Shown: positions 10,542 to 24,115, numbered from the stretch's first letter. The stretch: 64,000 nucleotides of DNA from Moringa oleifera (GCA_021397835.1 JAJFZO010000165.1:1674001-1738000); one strand, 5' to 3'. Program-made: numbers and translations. Notes: generated by a model from the letters alone, not told the origin.

Positions 10542-12205
10542 ATCATGATAGTCCATAATTTTTACTGCATAATTAAATGATTTAATGATTCCATAGAACA
10601 AGCCCTTGTAACATCAATAAGTAAGGTCTTGAGTAGAGTTCAAATAGTAGCTTGTTTTAGGTCCTCATAGAAGTTATAATTTGGACAAACATTAGAAGTC
10701 CTTTAACAATTTTCCTTTATCTTCTTAATTGTTCAAAGACTATGCAATTTAGACAAAAAAGGTTGTTTTAACAGGAAAAATGCCTACAATATTTCGTAGC
10801 TTAAAGTTATGTGTAGTACTTATCAAAAACTCCATCTTTTATTATAAAGAATTAAAAAGTTATTAATCAAAAGTATTATATTGCAATGTCTACAGATTAA
10901 ATGCCACCAATTTGGCCTTTAACTCTACATCCATGCTATTTCCTTAAGAATTTATCCAAGAAAAGGTTCCTAAAGTAAACTTCCAACAGGGAAGAATATA
11001 CAACAAAGCCACTTCTACAAGAAAAGAACATATAACAGAACCATAATCATCTGAAGAGCATAATATTCTCCTTAAGGTGTTAAGTAGTAAAGCAACATCA
11101 AATCATTGAGACCTTTAAAGTGCTTCAAAGCCATCATTAGAGTGGAAGAGATAGTAAGAACTTAGTTTGACAAGATTGTGATCCCAGGTAAGTTCAAGAA
11201 AATCATTCCACATAAGACAAATTACAATTTCTAGATAGTTCAAATTCCTCATTTTGATATTAGAATATGAAATGTTCGCTAAAATATACCATTTAGAGAC
11301 TTGTCAAGGTACATGTGGCACATAATAGAGGAATATAATTTGAAGTGAAGAATAAATATCTAATTACACTATTCAACAACATAGTTAATTGAAATCAAGT
11401 ATTAAACTAAGAACTGATGAAGAACCAAATTGATATGAATCGATAAGAACTCCCACTCTCACGAACCTAAAAAATTGGGTATTTTAATGACTTTGCACAA
11501 ATCAATAGTTAATTACTATAATTTTTGTATAAAAGAAGAAAATTAAAAAAACGAAAATCATTCATGAACATAAAACACAACTTCAAAAATGAATCAATAT
11601 TCAAAATCATCACTAGCTTCTTAACTTCTAAGGAAACAAAATTCATGTAAATAATTAAAACAAACTACTTTTAAAGATTATAAAGTTCCTCATTGTTGTG
11701 CTTGGTAAATGATCCCAACAACTAAGACTTCAAATTTGATAAATAGTCATATGCAAGTGCCTGCTATGAAATGTGGATGCTCCATTACAGGAGAAACAAG
11801 AATATTAAAAGGCCTTATCCCTTTATACTAATATATTTTTTAAAATTTTCTTATGATTAATATAACTTATCTTTTAAAAAAGAATTAAAATTAGTTGGAT
11901 AAGAAGTTTGAATCACAATTACATGAAAAATACACTTACAAAATCGACCTAATTGAAAGTTTAGGATTCAAAATAAGAGAAAACAAAAACATCAAGTTCT
12001 TTGTTTCTTTTAATCTTTCTTAAATTTTTCTATTTATAGGAGTGCAAAATAAGTAAGTTTATGGCAACAACCAACTTGTTCACGTCGTTGATGAAGTACA
12101 TAAAAGTAAACTAATTTCTAATTGTCTATGAAACAAAATGATAAAATAAAGATTAAAAGAACTAGTGAAAGAGAAGAAAAGAAAAGGTTAAGAAAATAGA
12201 AAGAG
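10542..12205 (+). repeat. Copy 2 of the 1.7-kb diverged direct duplication
   Basis: Collinear with 4847-6538. It continues past the point where copy 1 is interrupted (after AAGAG at 12205) into ATTCAAAAATAATGAGTACTAGG, so it preserves the unoccupied form of the insertion site seen at 6539. Confidence 0.75.
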
Positions 12206-13870
12206 ATTCAAAAATAATGAGTACTAGGATTTCTTGGTTACTTCTCTTTATCCATTATTGCAATTTGAAAGTTAAATCCTTTACCTTATAATGTAGAAGT
12301 TTTTTTGAAAGTAACATTTCTTTATTAACCCACTTTGAGATGGATCATTTTAAGGACGCATGGAAACTTCTAAATGGTAAGCAAAAGCCTAAAAATAGCA
12401 TTTGCTATTGAGCATATGGAAAAGCAGACTGCAAAGTCTTATGCAGCCACAACCAGTAAAACTCCTATCATTATGATCTTGAAAATAAAAATCATGATTA
12501 ATTGACCAATGCTTATAACATATGCATGCAGAGAATAAAGACTCAAATAAATAACAAGTTCAACTTTAATCCACATGGATTTCTATAATATGCCCAGCAA
12601 AATACAAAAGAAAAATGTAATAAAACTGGCTACATTGAGAAATTTTCATTTTTAATTACGCATCGTAAAATAATAGGTTGCACTTAAGTACCAACCAAGT
12701 TATAGGCAACTATGAAATAGGCTCTCATGTTGAAGCTACAAATGCATTCAAGCACAATGGGTTCTTGTTAAATACAAAAAATCCAATTAATTTTACAAGA
12801 ACATTATAGAAAATTTGAAGATGTTTAGTTGAAGTGAACTAGCTCACCATAGATGTACATAAAGAAATAACTATTGAGAGAAAGAAGAAAGAGAGAGAAT
12901 GAGAGTGCCTTCTTTCTTAAACCAAAATACTCCTTGAGGTTTAAATTCCATTAGCAAAACTCAAAAACTTTAGGCACAAACTTTAGAAATTTCTTTCTTT
13001 AACTAAATTGGCAATTGGAATAGGCTGAAACTAAGTCAATTACTCTTCAAAATATTCTAAGTGAACGAATTGTCATTTGCCATACAAAAAAGAAATAAGA
13101 AACTCTAATAAAATTTATTTTCAATTAAAAAATATATTATCAAAGAAAAAATTATTTTGAAATTAAATTTAGTGTTTTTCTTTAAAAAATTATGAAAAAA
13201 ATTTGAAAAGATAATCTTATTTTTATATTTTATATCTTAATAGTAAATTTTTAAAAAAAATTTAATAATTTTTAACTTTATTTTACATTTTTAATTTTTA
13301 TAAATTTATTTTTAATATATGTTTAATTTTAAGTATAATTTAATAAATATCATTTTATTGTATTTAAATTAATATTAATTAATTTTATTTAAATTTTTAA
13401 AATATATTTTGTAAAAAATTATAAACTTACATTAAAGTTAATTGTAAAGAATAACCTCTAAAAATATATATTTTAATGATTAATGCTTACAATTACTAAC
13501 TTATATTTATTAACAGTGACTATTTGATAAATATTGTTAAAAGTACAATGAAAAAATTTCTACTAATTTATATATAGTGACAATTGTAATAATTATTACT
13601 AAATAATTTCTGCTAAAAATCTATTTTATTGTAATGAACAACCATTAATCTCACTCTAACCTTATTTTTTTCAACATTGGTGAGATAAGATGTACAGTAA
13701 TTTTTGATTCATTTATACACAAGTAGTTCTATTGTTTTCAAATTTTATTTTTCAATTAAGGACCATCCAATGTAATTTGGCTACTCCCTGCCTCAATTTA
13801 CTATATATACTAGTTTTTTTTCTTTTTGGATAAGTTCCATTTATTAAACTTGTATCCAGAGAAAGGAACA
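12206..13870. other. AT-rich, nothing recognised
   Basis: No coding domain was recognised. The part 13090-13650 is extremely AT-rich. Around 13480-13640 there are TTAATGAT / TTGTTAA-like motifs reminiscent of degenerate CACTA subterminal repeats, but no CACTA terminus accompanies them. Confidence 0.4.
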
Positions 13871-14585
13871 TCAACTAACATTAACTAAACCAGAATCACG
13901 AATGTTACTTGCATTCAGCAAATGGTTATTGATTAAAAAAGGTGGAGTGCCATCCATATAGGTGCTTCTTGTAGCAATGCCTTTGCTTTCAGAATAGATG
14001 CCTAAACATGTCGTAGCATATTTCTCAAACTTTTCTAATAAGAAGAATGAGTAGTGCCTGGCTCCTTCCAGCAATTGAGTTACCTCCTTTCCAACTCCAG
14101 CCTATTGCTCATGCAACTCTTCTACTCTTTTCATTGCCATTTGTAATTCATATTCAAGAAACTTCAACTCTACATGTCTCAAATGAACCAAATACGTTAA
14201 TGGTTTTGGTAGAATCTAGAAGGTTTTCTTTTACATTTTCTAGTTTCATTTTGACTAAATTTTGACCTTTTGCTATATTTACAGCAATCAGCTTTTAAGG
14301 CTTCATATATTTCCATATCAGAAAAGGCGACAACATCAATCTAAATTTTTTCAACTACTTCATCATCCCCTTGGTAGTGGTCCAAACAACCATTTACATT
14401 TGTGTAAGGAGAAATAATTTCTGTAGTAGACATATTTGCATCATCAGGTACACTAGACTCTATTAACTCCATTCTGTTTTCCAAAATTATATCTTCAATA
14501 CTAACCTGATTTTCCTCATTTACTCCATTATTATCGAGGCATAGATTTGACCTGTCAAGTTTGATATGTTGTCTGCTATTTTTAA
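13871..14585 (-). pseudogene. Coding-like traces of an unidentified gene
   Basis: Three consecutive minus-strand stretches read like real protein rather than AT-biased noise: about 14280-14580 (acidic, for example NQVSIEDIILENRMELIESS, with one stop), about 14185-14255 (MKLENVKENLLDSTKTINVF) and 13871-14165 (VEELHEQ, stop, AGVGKEVTQLLEGARHYSFF). Heptad-like Leu/Glu/Lys spacing suggests a coiled-coil protein. I do not recognise the family. Stops and shifts between the parts suggest either introns or decay. Nothing nearby supports a function. Confidence 0.4.
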
Positions 14586-17321
14586 AAGGATAAACATGTG
14601 GGACAGACTATTAAATAAGTTTTTTCTATTACAATTAGTTAAAATAGCTACACAGAGAGATTAAAGATTTGAAAACTTATTTCTCTAATTTTTGTTTCTC
14701 TTTATGGTAGAATCTGCGTGTTTTCTAGAATGTGTCCAATTCTACCTGTTTTTGACAAGCCTGCTAGAGAAAAGAGAAATCAACAAGAAATATGAAACAA
14801 ATTAGAACTGGATGAAAAAAAATAAACCAAAAGAGTTCATTTGGGAAGTATGCATTAACCTGCATGCAGAAGAATTCATTCTCATTGTTGATTGAAAGAG
14901 GCCATGGTGCTACCATCAATCGTAACTATTTTTTATATAAATAAAAGAAATGAAGTGTTGAAGAAAATATAAAAATGAACCATGGCACATTCAATGCAAG
15001 GGAAAAAGGGAAACACTAACTACTAATGGAATCTCCAAGAGAGTTTTAGCTTTGAAGATTTCGAGCAAGGATGCCCTTTACCACAGAGGAATCTTATTCA
15101 TGCATAAGGAACAAGTTTGCAAACTTGGCTCACATTTAAAGGAGTTAATGAAAAAGTATGAGAAGTGTTGTGAATCTGCTTTTATGCATATAAACAATCT
15201 ACTATATAAAGAACATGTTACAAATGTGCACCGAGGTTTAGAATTAGCTTTTGTCACTTTTCAAAGCCCTTAAAAACCTTTTCTTGTAAGGAAATTTTTA
15301 AGTTTTGGTTAACAATGAGTTATGGTTCATGCATAAGTTTCCAGTTTGGTGTCTCTAGCAACTGCATATTTGATCAAAACTCACGTTTAAAGTTCAAGAT
15401 GAGTACCCTTTCGATGATCTATGAAAGTTAAATTATCTTTAGATTTTAAAATTTTCTAACTTATTCTATAACACTTTGATTTGTTCATTCATCATCTCCT
15501 TCTTACCTTCCTCACAAAATGTCTTTAACCTGTGGATTAGAGCAAATGTTAGCAATAAGAGAGAAAAATTTCAAATGCTTTCTATTATTAAGAGAAAAAA
15601 TGGTGAAGCTATAATATAACAAATATCCATTTATTAGAAAATATTAGAGTATCAAGATTAAAACAACTAAAAGCAGTAGGGAGCTAAAGATGGAAGACGT
15701 AAAATAGCTATGGTGCAAGTATTCTACATGGTTGGGCTCTTCCCCATGGAAGAGCTTAACACTGCAATTAACATATTATTGTAAGAGACAATGGTATATA
15801 CATGGAATTTATTTCTATTGAATTATTTTGGTATTAGATGAATCAAGTGCTATATTACATTGAAAAAATAACTGAAGTAACATTAAACTAATTGAGTTGA
15901 GTACTAAACTAAAAAAGAAAAAGACTAAAAATAATCCTTATATTGTCCTTAAAAATGAAAACAAAATCAAATCCTTGAAGCGTGATGGCAAGTATCAAGA
16001 GGTGCACTGAAATATCTTAACTAGGTTGGCACAAACGATCTTGAAGTACTAAAAAGTACCGATGAATATCAACTAAAGGAAAACATGTAATAAAAAATAG
16101 CATCACAAAAGTATGCATTTGTGCAGCTTCTAGCATCATTTTATAGTTATCATTCTTCTCAGTTTCGACATTGCATGTCTAGACATTAAAATTAATAAAG
16201 GAAAAGGAATTACTCCTCAAGTGTTCTCTAAAAGATTCAGGAAACCACTTGAAGCTTGCTAAGAATACTAATTGGTTATTGAGTACATGACATATAATCA
16301 TCAATATGCTATTTGATTAGTTTTTGTCCTAAAGTAAAATGGTTAACAGCTGCAAAATGGGCAATCTTTATATTTCTAAGATTATTTTCCCTACAAAACA
16401 TGATTTATGGGTGGTAAGAAAGCTACAAATTTCAATATCAATAGATGAATATGAGAAATTTGTTTCTTTAAGAGTTAAAGAAAAAAAAAAGATTTAAATG
16501 AAAAGAACAAATTTCATGAAATCACTAACATAAAGAATTACCCAAGGTCTTTGAAATGTAAACAACTTAGGTATTTTTTTTTTTTTATGATCATTTAACG
16601 CTGGTAAAGCCTTGTACTTCAATAAAAACCCTTATTCACACTCTGTATTCATTGTATAAATTATGTGATGAATCATAACTTTTATGTCAACAGTAACCAA
16701 ACATGAGTTATTCATTTATGTGTTTGATATTTTATGCTAAAAAATGATTATAATAATTATAACAACATGCAATATAACTTATTCGGTTATATTATAAGAT
16801 TGTAACAACCGATTAGATTCACTGCTGTAATTTCTTTAGCCAGTTTCTTCAATCCTTATATTTCTTTGACAAAGTTGACAAACCATGCCAGAAAGTGACA
16901 TCTGATCCTACTTGGATGACTTGTTATGAAGTTACAATTTTTAATTTGGTCATTGTCAATATGCAATCTTCAAGTGGATTAGGGTGCCAATGGCCAACCG
17001 CATTTAGACTGAAGCATTATAGTGCGTACATGAAGAAATAGTACAAATTAGTGTTTTTAATTTTAATTAGTTATGTAAATTGGATGAACTAGACAGATTG
17101 ATTATAAAGTTACAACTAAAAAATGAATTGAAATGAAAAGAATAAGAAAATGAGATAATAACCACTCAACTTGTAGATGGTATTTGAAAAATTATAGTGC
17201 TTATAACTCATACCAATTTGAGCTCTAGTTTTGTGAGTCATGAAGAGGAGAGAATGATGGATTAGAAAAGTTTAAATGAGCAAAATAATTAAAGCAAAGG
17301 AGTTAAGTGTAGCAACAAACC
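14586..17321. other. AT-rich stretch without recognised genes
   Basis: The 73-codon frame at 15052-15273 (plus) matches no family I know. No repeats or TIRs were noticed. The part next to 17321 would be the 3' flank of the resistance pseudogene. Confidence 0.4.
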
Positions 17322-18236
17322 TTAATAACCATTGAATCTTTCTTCACTCAACCATGATACAAGGTATGTGAGAATCTTTGGCTAATTAGTGCTAGTGTTT
17401 TCTTGGTATGTTTTAGACAAGTAGGGACAATTGTAAACATTCAAATATTGTAAAGAGATGAGGCGATCCATCCCAATTGGCAATGATTTCAAATTGGAAC
17501 AATGACTAATTTCAAGCTTCTCTAATATAACAACATCTTAAAGGGGCTCCAGTAAAGACACCAACTTTACAAGGTTCCAAATTATAATCGTTGAAAGACT
17601 TTGAAGGCCTCCAAGTTATAAGTTATCTAAGTCTGAGAGATCTGTGTCTTTGTGGTCATATATCACTAACTTCTCAAAGGCAATGAGATGTCGAAGCACT
17701 CCACTAAAGAATTTAGACTTTTACAATTCACAATATAGAAAGGGCGGAGATAAGTTAAACCTCTAAAGCCCTCCCTGGGCAAAGTAATTAAGTGAACAAA
17801 TACTCAAAAGAAATGAGGTCTCTCAGGCAGACATTCTATATCCTCAGTCTTCCTTAATTCAAGATACTTAAATCTAGAAAGAGGAAAAGGAAGTGAAGAA
17901 GATGTTGAATAGCCTTTCTTTATCTTTATTGTCTATTATAGTGGCTTTTAATTGTTTTTTTCCCAATGCAATTTTCGTTCAATAGATGAAAAAGATGGCA
18001 TGATAGTTAGCATAGGGCATTTATGGATGTTTAATTTGGAAAGACAAGGGAATGAAGGCATTTACAAGTGTGAATCATTACTGTCCTTCCTCCACCATTC
18101 CTTGAGATTAGGGCAATCATCAAGCACGAGAGTTTCCAAGGAAAGGAAGAATGTGTTTCCATGGAAGGGAAGAATGAGTTGTTAGCTACTCCATTTCTTC
18201 CTATACCACTTGCCCCATTAATATCGTTGTCCTTAA
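17322..18236 (-). pseudogene. CC-NB-LRR resistance gene, piece 3 (C-terminal LRR)
   Basis: Minus-strand translation across frames gives leucine-rich repeats typical of RGA-type CNL proteins: LETLVLDDCPNLKEWW (about 18090-18140), FPCLSKLNIHKCPML (about 18015-18065), FKYLELRKTEDIECL, then LEKLEISHCSNLKSLPIGMD and LISLQYLNVYNCPYLSK near 17420-17520, finishing with a WPKI-type C-terminus (17330-17370). The LxxLxLxxC(x)NLKxLP spacing is diagnostic. Numerous stops and shifts are present. An intact product would be a cytoplasmic immune receptor with the LRR contributing to effector recognition. The piece ends at the LTR of the copia element at 18237; the preceding LRR part resumes at 25181. Confidence 0.85.
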
Positions 18237-18433
18237 TGTATAATATTTTTCTAATTTGAGTTTACATGTAATATATATAACACGTGATTTTGTTAATAAA
18301 TTTTAAATTTGATAAACATGATTTAATACATATTAATTAATAAGTTACAAAAATATTAATAATTTAAATAACATAAATGATGAATTCATAAAAATTCATC
18401 TCATATATATTATTAATGATGAATTAATAACAT

Positions 18434-18475
<42 letters not shown>

Positions 18476-18825
18476 GAAGATAAGACTGTGGTCTTTGCTC
18501 TTAGAGAAGCTATAAAAGTTATGAAGAAGTTACACAATAGTTAACAAAAGTTACATACAAAAATGGTAACTTGTTGTTTTCCTCTTCATCCCATCAAGAA
18601 AATATGGTATGTAGTATTTTCTCCCTGAACTTTTGGAAGATCAATCAACCATAGTGATAATGGCTACTAGTATTGATTTAGGTAAGTTTTTTGTAATCTC
18701 TATGTCCATCCTTCATCATTTTTATAATCTAAATATATGAATATGATATTTGAAAATCCATTTTTTGATTTTCTTACAGTGAAGATCAACATGTTTATGA
18801 AAAATCAACCCTAAGATTTCTTTCA
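18237..18825 (+). repeat. 5' LTR of copia element 1
   Basis: Starts TGTATAATATTTTTC and ends ATTTCTTTCA. Pairs with 24601-25180 over its length (shared blocks ATAACACGTG, TTTTCATCCCATCAAGAAA-like and ATCAATCAACCATAGT). It contains a (TA)n expansion at about 18441-18470 that the 3' LTR lacks. Confidence 0.85.
18441..18470. repeat. (TA)n microsatellite
   Basis: About 15 uninterrupted TA units inside the 5' LTR; the matching place in the 3' LTR has only a few TA units, so the expansion followed insertion. Confidence 0.9.
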
Positions 18826-18827
18826 TT

Positions 18828-18839
18828 TGGTATTAGAGC
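18828..18839 (+). promoter_or_regulatory. Primer binding site (initiator tRNA-Met type)
   Basis: TGGTATTAGAGC, two bases after the LTR end, differs by one base (C to T) from the TGGTATCAGAGC site used by most plant copia elements to prime minus-strand DNA from initiator tRNA-Met. Confidence 0.85.
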
Positions 18840-20099
18840 TTTGATACATGAATCAAGATGGATGCATATTGATATTAAACACATGAAATTTAAATCTTAT
18901 TTTATAGTTTATTCTATGAATATATCTTATAAATTAAATGTGTTTTAGGTGAACAATTATTAATAATTAAAGATCATTCACCTTTAGAAAAGTCAAACGA
19001 TTTCCAATTTAAGAATGAGATCTATCGGATACTAATGTCTAATGTTGGGAATTCTCTTAATTGTAGAAGAGTGCTTAGCATCTTGCCTAGCACTAATATG
19101 CAATCCAGTACTGGAAAAGATGCCAAACGACGTATGACATTAGTGGGAGGAGTGCCTTATCCAATCCTTCAACACTTTTCCCCAATTCAATCCTCGTAAA
19201 TTCAATAATTAGACTAATTACATCCTTAATTACTAGGAAAGATACCAAGCAATGATGCAAAGGATAAACAGGCCTATGGTGAGTTTAGAGTGGGATCCAA
19301 TAAAATTCACATAATTAAATTCCACTAGGACTCAATTGGATCCCAAAAGAATGCATCATTTAGATATGATGGAGGTATGATATAGGCATGAAGCATGGTA
19401 TGAGATCCAGTGTGGAGCCCACGCTCCCCATTATTGGCTCACATTAAGGAAACCTAATGCAATTAGAAAACTTCCAATTTTATCAAAGGCTAGGCATGTT
19501 ACCCAGTACTAATGCGAGACACAAGGCTAGGTAAGATGCCCAGTAATGTTGAAAAGTGTACTAGGCATTTGCTCAATAATAAGACGGGGTCCAATGGAAT
19601 TTATTAAAATAATAATAAATAAATAAATATTTTAATTGATTCTTTTCATTTTGCCAATGTAATTATTATTTTTATTTATTTACATAAATTGCATTAAAAT
19701 GACTTAGTATAATAATCAAAGTGATAATTTAGTGCATTTTATGTAAATAATGTTATATATATGTGCTAAAAATAATCGACCCAAAGGAAGATCATTTTTT
19801 AACTATATATATATATGATAGCTCATTTAAGGTAAAATTTTTTGCGTATCATTCGTATAATATGTCGATCCAAAGAAAGGCATATTATGTGATTGATTAA
19901 AATGATTTTTGAGCTGTATTATGAAATGTATCTCTCATAAGTTGTATTAGTCCAAAGATTATATGCAATATTGTATTTGGCATCTTGTTATAGATCCACA
20001 TATATGTGTATATTTGCGCTTATTTGGAATTACTTGCTTAAATATATGCATATTTAATGATTTTTTTTTGTTCTTTATGCTATATAGAAACCTCTATAT
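18840..20099 (+). other. Long untranslated leader of copia element 1
   Basis: About 1.25 kb separates the PBS from the first gag-like coding. It contains repeated words such as AAGATGCC, TAGGCAT and CAGTACT (19070-19580) and no recognised protein. It may be a true leader or a later insertion. Confidence 0.45.
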
Positions 20100-23000
20100 T
20101 TGCCAATATTAACAGTATTCTGGTGCTCAATGGTATTAACTTCAAGTAATGGAAAGGACACATAGTGATCGTGTTAGGCTGTATAGACCTTAACAATGCA
20201 TTTAAGGAGGATCATGGAGGATCATCCTAGACCTCTAACCAGCGAAAGCGCTACTGAGCAGAAGGATGCATTTAAGAAGTGAGAACGATCTAATCGTATA
20301 TGTCTTAGGATCATGAAGTTGTCCACTCCAAAATCCATCACATGCTCAAACTCTGAGGAGGAAGATGCCAAATCTTTCCTCATGTAGATTGCAAACCGAT
20401 GCATTACTAATGAAAAGGTCAAGATAACTATTATTCTGACCAAGCTTGTCTCTATATGGTATAGAGGAAAAGGAAACATTAGAGAATACATTATGGAGAT
20501 CTGCAATCTGTTGACAGATTTAAGGCATTAAAGTTAGATATGTTGAAAAGCATCTTTATCCACATGGTCTTGATATGTTTCCCTACACAGTTCACTCCAT
20601 TTAAGATAATCTATAATACTCAAAAGGAAAAGCGAATTCTTAATGAGCTTATTACTCAATATGTGCAAAAAGAGGAGAGATAAAGGAATAAGACATTTGA
20701 GAATGCTTATTTAGCATCCACCTTGTTAGAGTTAAGAAAAAAGAGAAAAGGACTAAAGGTAAAAGTAACAAAACTGCAAACGGAGCTTTAAGCCATAACA
20801 ATTAAAAGAAATAAGATAAGGAATTTGCTTGTTTTTTCTACAAGAAAAATGACACATGAAGAAAAAGTGCCCTAAGTATGCCAAATGGTGTGTTAAGAAA
20901 GGTATACTCTTCAACTTTGTTACTACACAAGTTAATTTAACTCTTGTGCTTATTGACATTTAGTGGATAGATGCTGGTGCTACTACTCAAATAAGTTTTA
21001 TTATGTAAGGTTGTCTCAAGAGTTGACAGCTAATTGATGTTGAAAGATACATCTATACAAGAAATGGAAAAAAGGCTAAAATGAAAGTCATTGGTGTATT
21101 TAGGCTTTATTTAGGAATACATATATGTTGAGATTCGGAGAATACTTTTCTATATCGTTGCTTTGACAATATTTTGTTTTTATTTCATGTTCGAACGAAT
21201 CTGGTTATTATTGTTCTATTAGAAATGAAAATTTTTGTATTTTTTCAAAATTGGTTTTGATTGGCGCTGGTTCCTTAATTGATAAGTTATATAAATTAAA
21301 CATCATAACTTCCAATGACAATGAAATAATGCATGCAAGTTACATTTGTGCAAAGTAAAAATTTAAGTATGAGAGTTCCTTCATGTTGTGGCATTGGCAC
21401 TTAAGACATACTCTAAAAATCGCCTAAATTCTTGAATCTTTGATATGTAAGATTTTGACATATACATCAAATGTATTAAAGGGAAAACCATTGAAAAAAG
21501 GAATAAAGGTGTTAATAGGTGTAATGATGTTTTGGAACTAATACATATAGATATTTGTGGTCCATTCCCTAAGGCTTCTTGCAATGGTTAAACATACTTT
21601 ACTAGTTTCATTCATGTTATGGTTATTTGTACCTTATTCATGAGAAGTCATAATCCTTAGACATGTTAAAACTCTTCAAAGCCAAAGTTTAAAATGAATT
21701 AGGCAAAAAAGATTAAGGCCATGAAATCTGACCATGGTGGTGAGTACTATGGTAAATATAATGGATTAGGAGCATAACATCTTGGGCCTTTTGCTAAATA
21801 CATTGCTAAATGCAGATAATACCTCAATATACCATGCCTAGTAAGCTATATTAGAATATTGTAGTTGAGTGATAAAACTAAACCCTGGAAGATATGGTAA
21901 GAAGTATGATGAGTTTTACTTTCTTACTAGAGTCATTACGGAGTGAAGTAATAAAGATCGTAATTTACTTACTAAATAGAGCACCCAGCAAAGTAGTGAC
22001 AAAGACCTTTTATAAATTATGGATAGTAAAAGATCAAGCATCAACCATTTACACATTTAGGGATGTCAAACTGAAGCTAGGCCATATAGGCCTAATGAAA
22101 GGAAGTTGGACTTAAGAACTATCAGTTGCTACTTTATGAGTTATTATAAACAATCTAGATGTTTTAAGTTTTATGATCCCTCGAATAAGTCTTTTTTTAA
22201 GATAGACAATGCCATGTTCGTTGAGGATTATGGAAACAATAAAGTGAGGAATGTAATTTTTGAGGAGGAAAGCATTAGCAATCCTACCATGGTTACTATT
22301 ATTGAAAATGATATAAAGAGGTGTTTATTCCTAATATTGTCAGAGTTACAAATCTAGGAAATGTAGTGATCTAAGACATTACCGTGCTACCTCTAAAACA
22401 AACGAAGGGAGCATCCACTCAGGTTAAGGTATCCCTTATTGTAATAAAGGATGTATCTTAACCATTTTAAACAAAAATGCCAATAAGTAGATCCATTAGA
22501 GAGAGGAGATTTGAAATTTTGGATAATTTTGTTGTTTATCTTTTGAAGCATGAGTTTGAGACAAGATTGGAAATTGATCCTTCATTTTTCTATCAAGTCA
22601 AATAATTCTTAATTTAAAAAAGTATGTCGAAGCCATAAAGGAACATATGAAGTCTATAGAAGATAATGACGTGTGGGACCTTGCTAATTTGCTTAGAGGA
22701 AAGAAACAAATTTGGTATAAATGGTTTTTCAAAACCAATAGAGATTCAAAAGATAATGTTGAAAGTTATAAGGCTTACCTAGTTGCCAAAGGCTTCACTC
22801 AAAACGAAGACATTGATTACAAGGAGACTTTGTCACCTATTTCAATGAAAGACTGTTTCAGAGTAACCATGGTACTTGTAACTCTTTATAATTTAGAGCT
22901 ACACTAAATGGATATCAAGATTGCATTTCTCAATGAAGAAATAAATGAGATAATATACATGGTACAATCGAAGAATTTTGAGTCTAAGGAGTCAAAGCAC

Positions 23001-24115
23001 CGAATATACAAGTTGAAGAAGTCTATTTATGGTCTCAAGCAGACGTCTTATTAGTAATACCAAAAATTTGGTCGAATAATTACTTCATTTAGTTTTAAAG
23101 AGAACGTCATTGATCAATGTACATATCTCAAGTTCAATGACAGCAAGTTCATTATTCTTATGCTTTATGTAAATGACATATTGCTAGCAAGTAGTAGTAA
23201 GGCATTATTGCATAACACTAAAAAGTTTTTCTCTAGTTATTTTAAAATGAAAGATCTTGGTGATGCATCTTTTATTCTGGGTATACAAATCCATCATGAT
23301 CATTCAAGAGGTATACTTAGGCTACTAGAAAAGGTCTATATTAAAAAGGTGCTTAATTGATATGGCATGCACCATTGTTCACTTAGGGACACACCCATAG
23401 TAAAAGGTGATAAATTCAACTTGCGACAATATCCTAAAGTTTAACTTAAGATGAAAAAGATGTAAAAATTACTTTATGTTTCTAGTGTAGGGAGTCTCAT
23501 GTGCGCTAAAGTTTGTATGCATCCAGATATAGCGTTCTTAGTGGGGATGTTAAGTAGATATTTGAGTAACCTTGGATTAGGTCATTGAAAAGCAACAAAA
23601 TGGGTTATGCGATATTTACAAAAACAAAAGATTTGATGCTCACATATCAAAGATTGGATCACTTGGAAATTATTGAATACTCAAGCTTCGACTTCACTGG
23701 TGCTTGAATACTCATGCTGGCTTGAGGAGTTGTTTCTTGAAAAAGTATTAAACTTTCACTTATAACTACCTCCACCATGAAAGCTAAGTTTATGGCCTAC
23801 GATAAAACATCTAATCATGGGATATGGCTGCAAACTTAATTACTAGGCTATAAATTATTGATGGTATTGAGGGATCACTAAGAATTAATTGTGAGAACAA
23901 AGCTATTGAATTATATATTCCAAGAACAACAATAGCTCATTAAAGTCTAAATATATTGACATCAAGTTCTTAGTGGTGAAGGAAAAAGTTAGAGTGATCT
24001 AGTGTTAATTGAACATGTCACCATCAATTTCCTAATAGCCGATCCATTCCTTAAAGGCATGCCACCTAAGGTGTTTCATGAGCGCATTAGTCACATGGGG
24101 TCCTTTTAGATGATG
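20100..24115 (+). pseudogene. Copia gag-pol polyprotein, multiple stops
   Basis: The plus strand gives in order: gag (about 20100-20760), a zinc-knuckle remnant (KKCPKYAKW, about 20862), protease WIDAGATTQIS (20963-20995), gag-pre-integrase (WHWHLRHTLKIA, about 21392), integrase core (VLELIHIDICGPF-like at 21530-21570 and the KSDHGGEYYG-like segment at 21725-21755), the integrase C-terminal ISCYF..SRCFKFYDPS (22117-22180), reverse transcriptase from VWDLANLLRGKKQI (22671) through IYGLKQT (23024) to MLYVNDILLASSS (23160) and RNase H ending near 24100. The RT catalytic YVDD box reads YVND here, a change of one metal-binding aspartate. Together with many stops this copy is inactive. It resembles the Tnt1/Tork class. 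Confidence 0.85.

Noticed and set aside
4847..12205. The two 1.7-kb copies as LTRs of one large retrotransposon
   Set aside because: No TG..CA ends, no PBS or polypurine tract at the inner borders, and copy 1 ends at a CACTA terminus while copy 2 continues differently.
13480..13640. A CACTA terminus near TATATAGTGACAATTG
   Set aside because: The TATAGTG word lacks a partner and the surrounding AT-rich motifs are too degenerate to support an end.
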